Shown piece after piece: positions 35,993-45,333 of a DNA stretch of 58,164 bases; positions within the stretch are counted from its first letter, which is position 1, and every line of letters begins with the position of its first letter. The stretch spans positions 1 through 58,164 of the forward strand of contig CAIPQN010000082.1 of assembly GCA_903867225.1 (NCBI GenBank), read 5' to 3'. The translations under genes were made by a program, and so were the position numbers. Origin of the DNA: an uncultured Pseudomonadota bacterium (GTDB lineage: Bacteria > Pseudomonadota > Gammaproteobacteria > Methylococcales > Methylomonadaceae). The notes beneath the pieces were generated by a model. It was not told the DNA's origin. It ran no database searches and worked only from the letters and a program-made list of their open reading frames with translations.

Positions 35993-37564
35993 ATGAGCCA
36001 AGATGTCGAAAACATTCAAATGAGCTACCCTTTATTTCGTAGTGACGAATATAAAGACAACCTCGCAAACAAACGCGATGCGTATGAAGAAGCGCATTCA
36101 AAAGAAAAAATCGACGAAGTCTTTAAATGGACGACGACCGAAGAATATCAAAAGTTAAACTTTGAACGTGAAGCCTTAACCGTCAATCCAGCCAAAGCCT
36201 GTCAACCCCTCGGCGCGGTATTGTGTTCATTAGGGTTTGAAAAAACATTGCCTTATGTTCACGGTTCACAAGGTTGTGTGGCGTATTTCCGTTCATATTT
36301 CAACCGTCATTTCAAAGAACCAATTTCATGCGTATCGGATTCGATGACCGAAGACGCAGCGGTATTTGGTGGACAAAAAAATATGATGGCGGGGCTTGAA
36401 AACGCCAAAGCTCTTTACAAACCAGACATCATTGCGGTTTCAACGACTTGCATGGCAGAAGTTATTGGTGACGATTTAAATGCGTTCATCAATAACTCGA
36501 AAAAGGAAGGTTTTATTGAGCAAGATTTCCCAACCCCGTATGCTCACACACCGAGTTTCGTCGGCAGTCACACGACGGGCTGGGACAATATGTTTGAAGG
36601 GATTGCTCGCTATTTCACGTTGAATCACATGGAAGGCAAAGAAGTCGGCTCAAACGGCAAAATCAATTTTGTACCAGGTTTTGAAACGTATTTAGGCAAC
36701 TTCCGCGTTATTTCTCGCATGATGAAAGAAATGGATGTCGATTTCACGTTGTTGAGCGATCCATCTGAAGTGTTAGACACGCCCGCAGACGGTGAATTCC
36801 GTATGTATGCAGGTGGTACAACACAGGCTGAAATCAAAGATGCGCCGAATGCGATTACGACTGTTTTGTTACAACCTTGGCAGTTAGAAAAAACTAAAAA
36901 ATTGGTGCAAGATACTTGGCATCAAAAAGCCCCCAAACTCGAAATTCCAATGGGTTTGGAATGGACTGACAAATTTTTAATGACCATTTCTGAACTGTCT
37001 GGCAAACCAATTCCTAAATCATTGGACGTTGAACGTGGTCGTTACGTTGACATGATTACCGATTCGCACGCTTGGTTACACGGTAAAAAGTTCGCGGTTT
37101 ATGGTGATGCTGATTTTGTATTGGGGATGACCAAATTCATGTTGGAATTGGGCATTGAAGTCACCGATGTTTTAGTCAACCACGCGAACAAACGTTGGAA
37201 AAAAGCCTGTGAAGAAGTGTTGAAAGCGTCGCCTTATGGTCAAAGTGCCACCGTGCATATTGGTTGCGATTTATGGCATTTCCGTTCATTGATGTTCACC
37301 AACAAACCTGATTTTATGGTTGGTAACTCTTACGCGAAATTCATTCAACGCGATACGTTGCATAAAGGTGCTGAGTTTGAAGTGCCATTGATTCGGATTG
37401 GTTTCCCCATTTTTGATAGACATCATTTACACCGTATGACAACGTTGGGTTATGAAGGCGGCATGTATATGTTGACCACGTTGGTGAATGCGGTACTTGA
37501 AAAATTGGATAATGACACGCGCGGCATGGGTACAACCGATTATAACTACGATTTAATTCGTTAG
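35993..37564 (+). CDS. nifK: Nitrogenase molybdenum-iron protein beta chain
   Basis: 523 residues. The N-terminal extension typical of NifK is present. P-cluster ligands lie in PAKACQPLGAVLCSLGF, HGSQGCVAYFRSYFNRHF and STTCMAEVIGDD. It begins after TAGGAGAAGATC, the same leader as nifH. It forms the alpha2-beta2 dinitrogenase with NifD. Confidence 0.98.
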   Translation: MSQDVENIQMSYPLFRSDEYKDNLANKRDAYEEAHSKEKIDEVFKWTTTEEYQKLNFEREALTVNPAKACQPLGAVLCSLGFEKTLPYVHGSQGCVAYFRSYFNRHFKEPISCVSDSMTEDAAVFGGQKNMMAGLENAKALYKPDIIAVSTTCMAEVIGDDLNAFINNSKKEGFIEQDFPTPYAHTPSFVGSHTTGWDNMFEGIARYFTLNHMEGKEVGSNGKINFVPGFETYLGNFRVISRMMKEMDVDFTLLSDPSEVLDTPADGEFRMYAGGTTQAEIKDAPNAITTVLLQPWQLEKTKKLVQDTWHQKAPKLEIPMGLEWTDKFLMTISELSGKPIPKSLDVERGRYVDMITDSHAWLHGKKFAVYGDADFVLGMTKFMLELGIEVTDVLVNHANKRWKKACEEVLKASPYGQSATVHIGCDLWHFRSLMFTNKPDFMVGNSYAKFIQRDTLHKGAEFEVPLIRIGFPIFDRHHLHRMTTLGYEGGMYMLTTLVNAVLEKLDNDTRGMGTTDYNYDLIR

Positions 37565-37575
37565 TTGTTCAATGT

Positions 37576-37603
37576 GTCGGGTTAGATTGATTTCTAGCCC
37601 GAC
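37576..37603 (+). other. Intergenic RNA hairpin between nifK and nifT
   Basis: GTCGGGTTAGA and TCTAGCCCGAC form an 11-bp stem with one G-U pair and a 6-base loop, followed by TTTAC. It may reduce expression of the genes downstream. Confidence 0.6.
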
Positions 37604-37624
37604 TTTACTCATTTGGAGAATGCC

Positions 37625-37837
37625 ATGCCCAGCGTGATGCTCAGAAAACGTGAAGACGGTAAATTGATTTTTTATGTTGCCAAAAAAGATTTGGAAGAAA
37701 CTATTGAGTCCATAGAATTCGATAGTCCAGACAAATGGGGCGGTGAAGTGGTGTTGGGTGATGGTTCAAAGTATGCCTTTGAGATTCTCGATGCGCCGCC
37801 AAAAATCCCCCTAACGCTCCAAGCAAAACGTTTATAA
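37625..37837 (+). CDS. nifT: NifT/FixU protein
   Basis: 70 residues, starting at ATG 37625 after TGGAGAATGCC. The family pattern MPSVMLRKREDGKLIFYVAKKDLEE and WGGEVVLGDGSKYAFEI is complete. A small protein nearly always found behind nifK; its role is not known. Confidence 0.92.
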   Translation: MPSVMLRKREDGKLIFYVAKKDLEETIESIEFDSPDKWGGEVVLGDGSKYAFEILDAPPKIPLTLQAKRL

Positions 37838-37852
37838 ACAAAGGAGGCTGTC

Positions 37853-38044
37853 ATGGCTCTATATATTACTGATGAGTGCATTTCTTGTGGGGATTGTGTT
37901 CCCGTTTGCCCAACGGATTCAATCAAAGAAGGCGCAATCATTTTTGAAATCAGCAAAAAAACGTGTACCGAATGCAACGGTGATTTTGACGTTCCTCAAT
38001 GCGTGAAAGTTTGCCCGATTGATAATTGTATTTTTCCGCTTTAA
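37853..38044 (+). CDS. Small 4Fe-4S ferredoxin
   Basis: 63 residues with CISCGDCVPVCPTDSI and a second motif CTECNGDFDVPQCVKVCP, a spacing seen in nif-associated 2[4Fe-4S] ferredoxins of the FdxN type. It lies 15 bp after nifT. A likely electron carrier to nitrogenase or for cofactor assembly. Confidence 0.9.
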   Translation: MALYITDECISCGDCVPVCPTDSIKEGAIIFEISKKTCTECNGDFDVPQCVKVCPIDNCIFPL

Positions 38045-38048
38045 TGTT

Positions 38049-38084
38049 AATTGTTTCCGTGTCAGAACGCGGAAACAATTTTTT
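38049..38084 (+). terminator. Hairpin with T-run inside the nif operon
   Basis: AATTGTTTCCG and CGGAAACAATT form an 11-bp stem, 10-base loop, then TTTT. It may act as a partial terminator that lowers expression of the next four genes. Confidence 0.65.
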
Positions 38085-38107
38085 AAGCTAACGCTGGAGA
38101 ATCCGCA

Positions 38108-38377
38108 ATGATTACGTCTGAACAATTACAAGTTATTGCCGACACGATTGCCGAGCAACCTTTGAATGATGAGATTGTCAGGTTTTTGCGAGCGCAATTC
38201 CCAGATATTCATTTTACTTATTGCATGGACGACGACGTTTCAGGCGTTCAACCGAAATTGGAAAATCCCCGTTTTAACTTATATCTCATCGATGGTCGTG
38301 AGCATTGTTTATCTTTGACCAAAAATTATGAAGACGCTTCGGGTGTTCTTGTCGCTGAAGTTATCGACGCACGGTGA
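38108..38377 (+). CDS. DUF6129-type nif-cluster protein
   Basis: 89 residues. The N-terminus is helical (QLQVIADTIAEQPLNDEIVRFLRAQFPDIHFTYC), then DDDVSGVQPKLENPRFNLYLIDGREHCLSLT. It resembles the DUF6129 proteins found between nif ferredoxin and lrv genes. Function unknown. Followed 4 bases later by lrv. Confidence 0.7.
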   Translation: MITSEQLQVIADTIAEQPLNDEIVRFLRAQFPDIHFTYCMDDDVSGVQPKLENPRFNLYLIDGREHCLSLTKNYEDASGVLVAEVIDAR

Positions 38378-38381
38378 CGTT

Positions 38382-39140
38382 GTGTCTGAATCAATTGTAA
38401 ATGTCCCGATTGCTGATTGCCGCTTATGTCCATTTCGCAGCAAAACTTTGTTGATGGGGCGTTGTGTACCAAGCGATATTTGCGTTTTTGTCGAAAGTGG
38501 TCGGCAAATCGACCGTTTTTTTCATCTTAATCCTGAATATGCTGTCCATTATTTGAAAGACCCTTTTTGGGAACGTCGCGCGATTGCCGCACGTTACGCA
38601 CCGATTAAGTTTTTAAACGATTTAATTAACGACGAAGACGAAGTCGTGCGTCGCGTAGTTGCTCAACGTTTGCCCGCGCCACAAATCACTTGTTTTTTAA
38701 ACGACCCAGACCGCGAAGTTCGCATGACCGTGGCGGATAGAATCGAGTTCAGCCATCTCGAAAAACTCGCCACCGACTCCGATTACATTGTGCGTTTAAC
38801 GATTGTGAAACGGTTGCCCATTGGGCGATTGTTTCGGTTTATCAAAGATGAAGATTTGCAGGTTCGCAAAAAAGTCGCCGAACGGTTGCCAGAAGTCAGT
38901 TTAGGATTGATGGCAAATGATATTTCGCCAGACGTGCGCCGAATTGTTGCCGAACGAATGTCGCCCGAAGACGCAGCTATTTTGATTCACGATGAAGATT
39001 GGCTAGTGCGTTATACCGTCTCGTTAAAAGTTGAATTGAAATCGCTTCATTTATTGGCAAATGACCCCGAACCCGATGTGCGAGAAGTTGCGCTGCAACG
39101 TCTTAACTCTACAACTCAATCGGAAGAAAATAATGATTGA
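38382..39140 (+). CDS. lrv: 4Fe-4S-binding leucine-rich repeat variant protein
   Basis: 252 residues from GTG 38382, just after the upstream stop; a longer frame into the previous gene is unlikely. The N-terminal Cys cluster CRLCPFRSKTLLMGRCVPSDIC binds an Fe-S cluster in the Azotobacter vinelandii homologue. Then about eight 24-residue LRV repeats follow, with the pattern D.D..VR..VA.RL (RRVVAQRLP, RMTVADRI, RLTIVKRLP, RKKVAERLP). Probably a protein-binding scaffold in nitrogenase maturation. It overlaps the next gene by 8 bases. Confidence 0.88.
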   Translation: MSESIVNVPIADCRLCPFRSKTLLMGRCVPSDICVFVESGRQIDRFFHLNPEYAVHYLKDPFWERRAIAARYAPIKFLNDLINDEDEVVRRVVAQRLPAPQITCFLNDPDREVRMTVADRIEFSHLEKLATDSDYIVRLTIVKRLPIGRLFRFIKDEDLQVRKKVAERLPEVSLGLMANDISPDVRRIVAERMSPEDAAILIHDEDWLVRYTVSLKVELKSLHLLANDPEPDVREVALQRLNSTTQSEENND

Positions 39141-40095
39141 ACCTAAATTTGATCTCGCAGGACAAACGATTACCGAATGCTGTAAAAAAATCGTTCCCGA
39201 TAAAAATGACGCAGTTTTACTCGCAAAATTACAAAGCCTGATTCCAGATTATCCCGTGCGGTTGGCGTTGACGAGTGATGAATGGTATCGATTAGGTGGC
39301 GTGGTCGATCCCGAAGGAAATCGAATTGCAAAAGATTTGGTTGAATGGGCAGAGCGAACTTACATCGAATGTGGGCAAAATTTGCAAACATTGATTGACC
39401 ATACGCTTGAACAGAAATTGATTGCCACCAAACAAACGGGGCGAACACTTTATTTTGTGGTGCAAACGGGTGAAAAAGCTGAAGATTTTACGCTGATTGA
39501 AATCGACAAAACGCATGAAGTCAGTGACCGAATGTTGGTTGATGAAAATTCTCCGCCCGAAGATTTAGAAGAATTTATTGATCCGTTACAACGATTTTGC
39601 ATCGACAGTTTTTGTTTTGGACATTCGCGTTACACTTATCGCAGAAAAACAGATGTCGCGATTTTCATGGAAGTGATTAACGAGCGTCATCCCAATGAAC
39701 ATCCCGTGCAGCGTTTTATGGACGATTGGAATCGGAGCAGTGCGGGGCAGGAAAAACATCTTTCGCAAAGTTGGATTATTCGCCCGTATCGCCACACGGG
39801 GCGATTTGGTGAACAAATTGTGAACGCTGAAATTATCAATATCGAAACGACGAATTTGCCAAATTTAGAAGATTTTGCGGGTAAAAAAGGCAATGCGTTG
39901 AGCAACATTCTCACCCGTTTTGATCGGCAAGCGGGTTATCCGTTTGCGTGGTTTTTTTATATGCTCAAAGGAAAAATGGTTTCAACAGACAGCGCGGAAG
40001 CTGTTTTTCGTGATATTTCAGGGGATTTTTCGTATTTGTCGCCGCGTGATGAAGCGGTTTTGCGTGATTGGATTGCCAGCCCGTATAACGTGTAA
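39133..40095 (+). CDS. Nif-cluster hypothetical protein
   Basis: 320 residues starting at ATG 39133, inside the last codons of lrv. I do not recognise a family. The protein is soluble, rich in charged and aromatic residues (SWIIRPYRHTGRFGEQIVNAE, YPFAWFFYMLKGKMVS). There is no Cys cluster, although CFGHSRYTYRRK and a few scattered Cys occur. Overlaps on both sides imply coupled translation with lrv and the acetyltransferase. Confidence 0.7.
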   Translation: MIEPKFDLAGQTITECCKKIVPDKNDAVLLAKLQSLIPDYPVRLALTSDEWYRLGGVVDPEGNRIAKDLVEWAERTYIECGQNLQTLIDHTLEQKLIATKQTGRTLYFVVQTGEKAEDFTLIEIDKTHEVSDRMLVDENSPPEDLEEFIDPLQRFCIDSFCFGHSRYTYRRKTDVAIFMEVINERHPNEHPVQRFMDDWNRSSAGQEKHLSQSWIIRPYRHTGRFGEQIVNAEIINIETTNLPNLEDFAGKKGNALSNILTRFDRQAGYPFAWFFYMLKGKMVSTDSAEAVFRDISGDFSYLSPRDEAVLRDWIASPYNV

Positions 40096-40538
40096 TGAAA
40101 ATCACACCCGCAACAGTTTCCGATATTCCAAAATTATGTGAATTGCTCGCGCTGTTATTTTCGCAAGAAGCCGATTTCCAACCGAATTACGAAGCCCAAC
40201 ATCGCGGTTTAGTTCATATTTTGAACAATCCAGACGTTGGGCTTATTTTTGTCGCACGAAAAAATGAAAAAGTTGTCGGAATGGTAAATTTGCTTTTTAC
40301 ATTTTCCACTGCGCTCGGTGAAAAAGTGGCGTTGCTGGAAGATTTAATTGTGTTGCCTAATCAGCGCAGAAAGGGAATTGGCTCTAAACTTTTAAAACAA
40401 GCTATTGAATCAGCGCATTTAAATAATTGTCATCGGATTACGTTATTGAGCGATTTAGTAAACGAATCAGCACAGCGGTTTTATCGAAAACACGGGTTTA
40501 GTTTTTCGGCGATGATTCCGATGCGAATTTTGTTGTAA
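40095..40538 (+). CDS. GNAT-family N-acetyltransferase
   Basis: 147 residues with the GNAT fold: VARKNEKVVGMVNLLF, the acetyl-CoA loop VLPNQRRKGIGSKLLKQAIESA, and NESAQRFYRKHGF near the end. Its ATG shares one base with the previous stop, so it is the last gene of the nifH transcript. Acceptor unknown. Confidence 0.85.
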   Translation: MKITPATVSDIPKLCELLALLFSQEADFQPNYEAQHRGLVHILNNPDVGLIFVARKNEKVVGMVNLLFTFSTALGEKVALLEDLIVLPNQRRKGIGSKLLKQAIESAHLNNCHRITLLSDLVNESAQRFYRKHGFSFSAMIPMRILL

Positions 40539-40560
40539 CACTTTCAAAAAAATCCTCGTT

Positions 40561-40576
40561 TGTCGTATTTCTTACA
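40561..40576. promoter_or_regulatory. NifA upstream activator site for nifE
   Basis: Exact TGT-N10-ACA, 44 bases before the nifE -24 element. Confidence 0.65.
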
Positions 40577-40620
40577 ATTTAAAATCAATACAAATTCAAT
40601 AAAATCAAACTATTAAATCG

Positions 40621-40636
40621 TGGCACGCCCGTTGCA
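40621..40636 (+). promoter_or_regulatory. Sigma-54 promoter of the nifEN operon
   Basis: TGGCAC-GCCCG-TTGCA, a full consensus match 32 bases before the nifE start codon. Confidence 0.9.
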
Positions 40637-40668
40637 ATGACTCAATTAAAAGAATATGGAGTTGTGTC

Positions 40669-42096
40669 ATGAAAACCAGTAAAGACATTGCAGAATTATT
40701 AGACGAACCCGCTTGCGAACATAACAAGAAGGAAAAATCAGGTTGCGCGAAACCCAAACCAGGTTCGACCGCAGGCGGTTGTGCGTTCGACGGGGCGCAA
40801 ATTGCCTTGTTACCGATTGCCGATGTCGCCCATTTGGTTCACGGTTCAATTGCTTGCGCGGGTAGTTCTTGGGATAACCGAGGTACACGCTCATCGGGTT
40901 CACAGTTGTATCAAATCGGCATGACCACCGATTTAACCGAACAAGATGTCATCATGGGACGCAGTGAAAAACGTCTTTTCCATTCCATCAAACAAGCCAT
41001 CGATAGCTACAACCCGCCTGCCGTTTTTGTTTATAACACTTGCGTGCCAGCACTCGTCGGCGACGACATTAACGCGATTTGTAAATCCGCCGCAGAACGT
41101 TACGGCGTTCCTGTGATCCCAATTGATTGCGCGGGTTTTTACGGCACAAAAAATTTAGGCAATCGCATTGCAGGTGATGCAATGGTGAATCACGTTATCG
41201 GCACACGCGAACCGCAGCCACAGCCGCAACATCCAAACTACAAAATCCACGACGTAAATTTAATCGGCGAATACAACATTGCAGGCGAATTTTGGCAAGT
41301 TTTACCATTGCTCGATGAAATGGGTTTGCGCGTTTTATGTACGCTTTCAGGCGATGCCCGTTTTCACGAAGTCCAAACCATGCACCGCGCCGAAGTCAAC
41401 ATGATGGTTTGCTCAAAAGCGATGGTCAACGTTGCGCGAAAATTGCAAAAAGAATACGGCACACCGTGGTTTGAAGGCAGTTTTTACGGCATCAGCGACA
41501 CCAGCCAAGCATTACGCGATTTTGCCAAAAATTTGAATGATGCCGATTTAGTTGAACGCACTGAAAAAATCATTGCGCGTGAAGAAGTCAGAATCCACGC
41601 TGCACTCGAACCGTGGAAAGCGCGTTTGAAAGGTAAGCGCGTTTTATTATTCACAGGCGGTGTAAAAAGTTGGTCAGTGATTTCGGCATTGCAAGATTTA
41701 GGCATGGTCGTCGTGGCAACAGGCACGAAAAAATCGACCGAAGAAGATAAAGCCCGAATCCGTGAACTCATGGGCGAAGAAGCCATGATGATTGAAGACG
41801 GCAGTCCGAAAGCATTGCTGAAATGCGTCCGTGATTACAACGTCGATATTTTGATTGCTGGCGGACGCAATATGTACACCGCGCTGAAAGCCAAAATCCC
41901 ATTCCTCGACATTAACCAAGAACGCGAATTCGGTTACGAAGGTTATCAAGGAATGCTCGAACTCGTGCGGCAATTATCCTTAACCATTGAAAGTCCTGTT
42001 TGGGAAGCGGTGCGTGCGCCTGCACCGTGGAAAAGTACATCCCCCCCGCCCCCCTTCGAAGGGGGGCGTTTGACCCGCGAGGTGAATCATGGCTGA
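40669..42096 (+). CDS. nifE: FeMo-cofactor scaffold protein NifE
   Basis: 475 residues. NifEN is the scaffold on which the NifB product becomes FeMo-cofactor. Cluster ligands lie in [28 protein letters not shown] and [12 protein letters not shown]. The normal protein ends near APAPWK; the last ~19 residues ([19 protein letters not shown]) are read through a palindromic repeat and look like an added tail. It overlaps nifN by 8 bases. Confidence 0.96.
   Translation: MKTSKDIAELLDEPACEHNKKEKSGCAKPKPGSTAGGCAFDGAQIALLPIADVAHLVHGSIACAGSSWDNRGTRSSGSQLYQIGMTTDLTEQDVIMGRSEKRLFHSIKQAIDSYNPPAVFVYNTCVPALVGDDINAICKSAAERYGVPVIPIDCAGFYGTKNLGNRIAGDAMVNHVIGTREPQPQPQHPNYKIHDVNLIGEYNIAGEFWQVLPLLDEMGLRVLCTLSGDARFHEVQTMHRAEVNMMVCSKAMVNVARKLQKEYGTPWFEGSFYGISDTSQALRDFAKNLNDADLVERTEKIIAREEVRIHAALEPWKARLKGKRVLLFTGGVKSWSVISALQDLGMVVVATGTKKSTEEDKARIRELMGEEAMMIEDGSPKALLKCVRDYNVDILIAGGRNMYTALKAKIPFLDINQEREFGYEGYQGMLELVRQLSLTIESPVWEAVRAPAPWKSTSPPPPFEGGRLTREVNHG
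42049..42066. repeat. 18-bp palindrome at the 3' end of nifE
   Basis: CCCCCCTTCGAAGGGGGG, a perfect palindrome within a C-rich stretch, unlike its AT-rich surroundings. It codes for PPPFEGG in NifE. The type resembles small dispersed palindromic repeats of other genomes; only one copy is in this window. Confidence 0.7.
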
Positions 42097-43489
42097 AATC
42101 ATTAAACGTAACAAAGCCCTTTCAGTAAATCCGCTCAAAGCCAGCCAACCCGTCGGCGGCACGCTTGCCACATTAGGATTTGACCGCGCAATGCCAATGT
42201 TGCACGGTTCACAAGGTTGCACGGCGTTTGCCAAAGTGTTTTTTGTGCGCCATTTCCGTGAGCCAATTCCATTGCAAACCACCGCGATGGATCAAAGTAG
42301 CTCGGTGATGGGCGCAGATGAAAACGTGATTGAAGGCATCAAAGCGATTGCTGAAAAATCGAATCCCACGTTGATTGTGGTTTTGACAACAGGTTTAGCC
42401 GAAACACAAGGCGCGGATGTGCATCGCAATCTAAAAGAATTCCGCGAACAATATCCGCAATTCGACCACATTGCCGTTGTGATGGTGAACACGCCTGATT
42501 TTACAGGTTGCGTCGAAACAGGTTACGCGGCGACGGTTTATGAAATCATCAAAGTATTAGTGCCGAATGCGTCTGAAGCGGGAACAAAACCGAATAACCG
42601 TCCGCGCCAAGTCAATGTCTTAGTCAGTCCGATGCTCACGTCAGGCGATTTAGAAGCCTTGCGCGATACGATTGAACAATTCAATTTGCGTCCTGTGTTT
42701 GTGCCAAATATTTCGGATTCGCTCGATGGTAGTTTGACTGAAGATGATTTTTCACCTGTGACGATTGGTGGCACGCCAATTTCAGAATTAAAAACGCTTG
42801 GCGATGCAACCGCGACGCTGGTTATTGGTGCATCGTTGCAAAAATCGGGTGAACTATTGTATGAAAAAACAGGCGTTCCGACTTACCAGTTTGACCATCT
42901 TTATGGTTTGCAGGCGAGTGACGATTTGATTCTGACGCTTGCCAATATCAGTCAGCAACCTGTTCCAGAACGCATTGAACGCCAACGTTCGCAATTACAA
43001 GATGCGATGCTCGACACGCATTTTATGTTGGGACAATTGCGCGTAGCGATTGCCGCCGACCCTGATCAACTCAATGCGTTTTCACATTTACTCACAGGCA
43101 TGGGCGCAGAAATTGTCGCCGCCGTGACTACAGCACACACGCCCGTTTTAGCCAATATGCCAGTGAAACAAATAAAAATCGGTGATTTAGAAGATTTAGA
43201 ACTGCTCGCCAAAGAACACAAAGCGCAATTGTTAATCGGTAATTCGCACGCCGTCGCCAGCGCAGAACGTTTAGGGATTCCGATTTTACGCGCAGGTTTT
43301 CCGCTTTATGACCTTATCGGCGGCTATCAAAAAACGTGGGTGGGTTATCGCGGTTCACGTCAGGCGTTATTTGATTTAGCGAATTTGGTAATTAACTTCG
43401 CGCATGAAGAAATTGAAGTGTATCACTCGATTTATTCGCAAAAGTTCGATGCCGCTCAACATCACGCTTGCTCGCCATCATGTCATTAG
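42089..43489 (+). CDS. nifN: FeMo-cofactor scaffold protein NifN
   Basis: 466 residues. The NifK-like N-terminus is [46 protein letters not shown], including the cluster Cys in GSQGCTAF. Beta half of the NifEN scaffold. The tail is His/Cys-rich ([11 protein letters not shown]), as in other NifN proteins. Start overlaps nifE. Confidence 0.96.
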   Translation: MAEIIKRNKALSVNPLKASQPVGGTLATLGFDRAMPMLHGSQGCTAFAKVFFVRHFREPIPLQTTAMDQSSSVMGADENVIEGIKAIAEKSNPTLIVVLTTGLAETQGADVHRNLKEFREQYPQFDHIAVVMVNTPDFTGCVETGYAATVYEIIKVLVPNASEAGTKPNNRPRQVNVLVSPMLTSGDLEALRDTIEQFNLRPVFVPNISDSLDGSLTEDDFSPVTIGGTPISELKTLGDATATLVIGASLQKSGELLYEKTGVPTYQFDHLYGLQASDDLILTLANISQQPVPERIERQRSQLQDAMLDTHFMLGQLRVAIAADPDQLNAFSHLLTGMGAEIVAAVTTAHTPVLANMPVKQIKIGDLEDLELLAKEHKAQLLIGNSHAVASAERLGIPILRAGFPLYDLIGGYQKTWVGYRGSRQALFDLANLVINFAHEEIEVYHSIYSQKFDAAQHHACSPSCH

Positions 43490-43533
43490 CTCGCCACATT
43501 TACGTTGTCAAAAACAACGAGGAGAACATTCAA

Positions 43534-43965
43534 ATGGATACCGCTATCAAAGTCGCTTTTGCAACGTCGGATATGTTGCACGTTGACCAACATTTTGGTT
43601 CAGCCCAATCGTTTGCCATTTACGCGGTCAATCCTGAGCAAGCCGAATTACTCGAAGCCGCGCAATTTGGCAATTTAGCCCAAGACGGTAACGAAGATAA
43701 ATTAGCCGTGAAAATTCAATTACTCGAAGGTTGTGCGGCGGTGTATTGCCAAGCAATTGGCGCATCGGCAATTAAACAAATCATCGCGCACGGCATTCAA
43801 CCCGTAAAAGTTCACGAAGGCAGTCGCATTAAAAATTTAGTTGCCGATTTGCAAAATGAAATGAAATCGGGCGCAACCAGTTGGCTCGCAAAAGCAATCA
43901 ATCAAAACAAAGCGCCTGACCCAAAACGTTTTGATGAAATGGCGCAAGAAGATTGGCAAGAATAA
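43534..43965 (+). CDS. nifX: NifX, FeMo-cofactor precursor carrier
   Basis: 143 residues from ATG 43534 after GAGGAG; the longer frame overlapping nifN has no ribosome site. KVAFATSDMLHVDQHFGSAQSFAIY carries the His expected to bind the cofactor; GCAAVYCQAIGASAIKQIIAHGIQPVKV is also typical. It holds NifB-co or the NifEN-bound precursor. Same fold as the NafY C-terminal domain at 21.9 kb. Confidence 0.93.
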   Translation: MDTAIKVAFATSDMLHVDQHFGSAQSFAIYAVNPEQAELLEAAQFGNLAQDGNEDKLAVKIQLLEGCAAVYCQAIGASAIKQIIAHGIQPVKVHEGSRIKNLVADLQNEMKSGATSWLAKAINQNKAPDPKRFDEMAQEDWQE

Positions 43966-43990
43966 TTTTAAAAACCCAGAGGATTTACCC

Positions 43991-44458
43991 ATGAGCGAAT
44001 TAGTTATCCAAGAAAATGACCCGTTTTTAACGTCAGATGTTGTGATTGAAATGTTAAAACAACTCCGTGCGATTGATTCTTACGATACTTACGACGGTTT
44101 GACCGAAGCGCAAATTATCGACCCGTTAATTTTGACTAAAGAACGCCGCCGCGAAATTCCAATCGTTGGCGACCCAGACGAAATCACGTTGGCGCGTGTT
44201 AAAACGTATTACAACAGTATTGCCAATTTGATTGAGAAAAAAACGGGTTTGATGGCAGTTCCCGTTATCAACATCACGCACGAAGGGTTTGGACGCGCGT
44301 TTGTTCTCGTCGGCAAATTGATTGTGGTTGATAAAATTTTGCGTGATGTGCATCGTTTCGGTTTTCCAAGTCTTGAAGAGTTGTGCGTGAAAACTGAAGA
44401 AGTCGTCGAAAAAGCTGCCGCGTTAGTCGAAAAATACCGAGAAGTCGCAGAAGCCTAA
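43991..44458 (+). CDS. NifX-associated protein (DUF269)
   Basis: 155 residues from ATG 43991 (AGAGGA upstream). Typical DUF269 sequence: FLTSDVVIEMLKQLRAIDSYDTYDGL, IVGDPDEITLARVKTYYNSIANLIEKKTG, GFGRAFVLVGKLIVVDKILRDVHRFGF. Usually follows nifX; function unknown. Confidence 0.9.
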   Translation: MSELVIQENDPFLTSDVVIEMLKQLRAIDSYDTYDGLTEAQIIDPLILTKERRREIPIVGDPDEITLARVKTYYNSIANLIEKKTGLMAVPVINITHEGFGRAFVLVGKLIVVDKILRDVHRFGFPSLEELCVKTEEVVEKAAALVEKYREVAEA

Positions 44459-44468
44459 GGAGTTAGAA

Positions 44469-44675
44469 ATGACTGACGAAGAACTTAAAAAATTGGACAA
44501 AGACGTGAAAAAAAATAAACGTCTCGCCAGTGAAAAAGCGATGGAATTACACGATTTAATCGAAGATAAATTGCCTAAGGCTTATGGTGAAATTATGGGC
44601 ATTGCTCAAGCCACTTTCGATGCCTGCAAAGCGTGGGACGAAGCTAACAAAAAATTTCTTGCGGCAAGCGCGTAG
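44469..44675 (+). CDS. CCE_0567-type small metalloprotein
   Basis: 68 residues, two long helices: EELKKLDKDVKKNKRLASEKAMELHDLIEDKLP and then FDACKAWDEANKKF. It matches the small nif-linked helical family (DUF683/CCE_0567) that binds iron or zinc in a cyanobacterial member. Lies 10 bp after the DUF269 gene. Confidence 0.85.
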   Translation: MTDEELKKLDKDVKKNKRLASEKAMELHDLIEDKLPKAYGEIMGIAQATFDACKAWDEANKKFLAASA

Positions 44676-44683
44676 GAGGAATC

Positions 44684-44992
44684 ATGAGCGAATTTGTAAC
44701 AGGCACAACCTTTGGCGGCACAGTTTGGACACCGAATTACGTCACCACGTTAAACCAAAAAACCTGTATTGCGTGTGGTCGGTGTTTTAAAGTTTGCCCG
44801 CGCGACGTTTTCAATTTAATCGACAAAGACGAAATCGTTGAAGAATTTGATGATGACTACGGTGATTTTGATGACGATGACGACAACAGCATGGTGATGA
44901 GTTTGAAAAATCCAGACGATTGCATCGGCTGTGAAGCGTGTTCAAAAGTCTGCCCAAAAAATTGTTTTACTCATCAGCACAAAGCTATTTAG
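44684..44992 (+). CDS. fdxB: Ferredoxin III, nif-specific
   Basis: 102 residues with CIACGRCFKVCPRDVF and CIGCEACSKVCPKNC, two [4Fe-4S] motifs separated by a very acidic insert (FDDDYGDFDDDDDNS). Typical of the nif-specific ferredoxin III found behind nifX and DUF269. Probably an electron donor in cofactor synthesis or to NifH. Confidence 0.93.
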   Translation: MSEFVTGTTFGGTVWTPNYVTTLNQKTCIACGRCFKVCPRDVFNLIDKDEIVEEFDDDYGDFDDDDDNSMVMSLKNPDDCIGCEACSKVCPKNCFTHQHKAI

Positions 44993-45007
44993 AAAGGAAT
45001 TGCAATC

Positions 45008-45331
45008 ATGCCTAGACCCGAAAAACACGTTTTTATTTGTACGCAAAATCGCCCGCAAGGACATCCACGCGGTTCATGTGGCGCGAAAGGTTGCGCCGAT
45101 GTGATGAATGAATTTATGAACGAAATTCAAGCGCGGAATTTGTTTGAAAAAATCGGCTTAACCAACACAGGCTGTATGGGACCTTGTATGTTCGGCACAA
45201 ATGTTTTGGTTTATCCCGAAGGCATCATGTATGGTAATGTGACTAAAGACGATGTGGCAACGATTATCGACGAGCATTTGCTTGGTGGCAAACCTGTTGA
45301 AGCGTTGAAAGTTCCGCCAGAGGTTTGGTAG
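45008..45331 (+). CDS. Thioredoxin-like [2Fe-2S] ferredoxin (Shethna protein I type)
   Basis: 107 residues. HVFICTQNRPQGHPRGSCGAKG supplies two Cys ligands and TGCMGPCMFGTN two more, the pattern of thioredoxin-fold [2Fe-2S] ferredoxins. In Azotobacter the homologue is also in the nif region. Its stop overlaps the next gene's leader. Confidence 0.9.
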   Translation: MPRPEKHVFICTQNRPQGHPRGSCGAKGCADVMNEFMNEIQARNLFEKIGLTNTGCMGPCMFGTNVLVYPEGIMYGNVTKDDVATIIDEHLLGGKPVEALKVPPEVW

Positions 45332-45333
45332 TC

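Noticed and set aside
36625..37535. Minus-strand open frames inside nifK
   Set aside because: Short, without start signals, inside a highly conserved gene.
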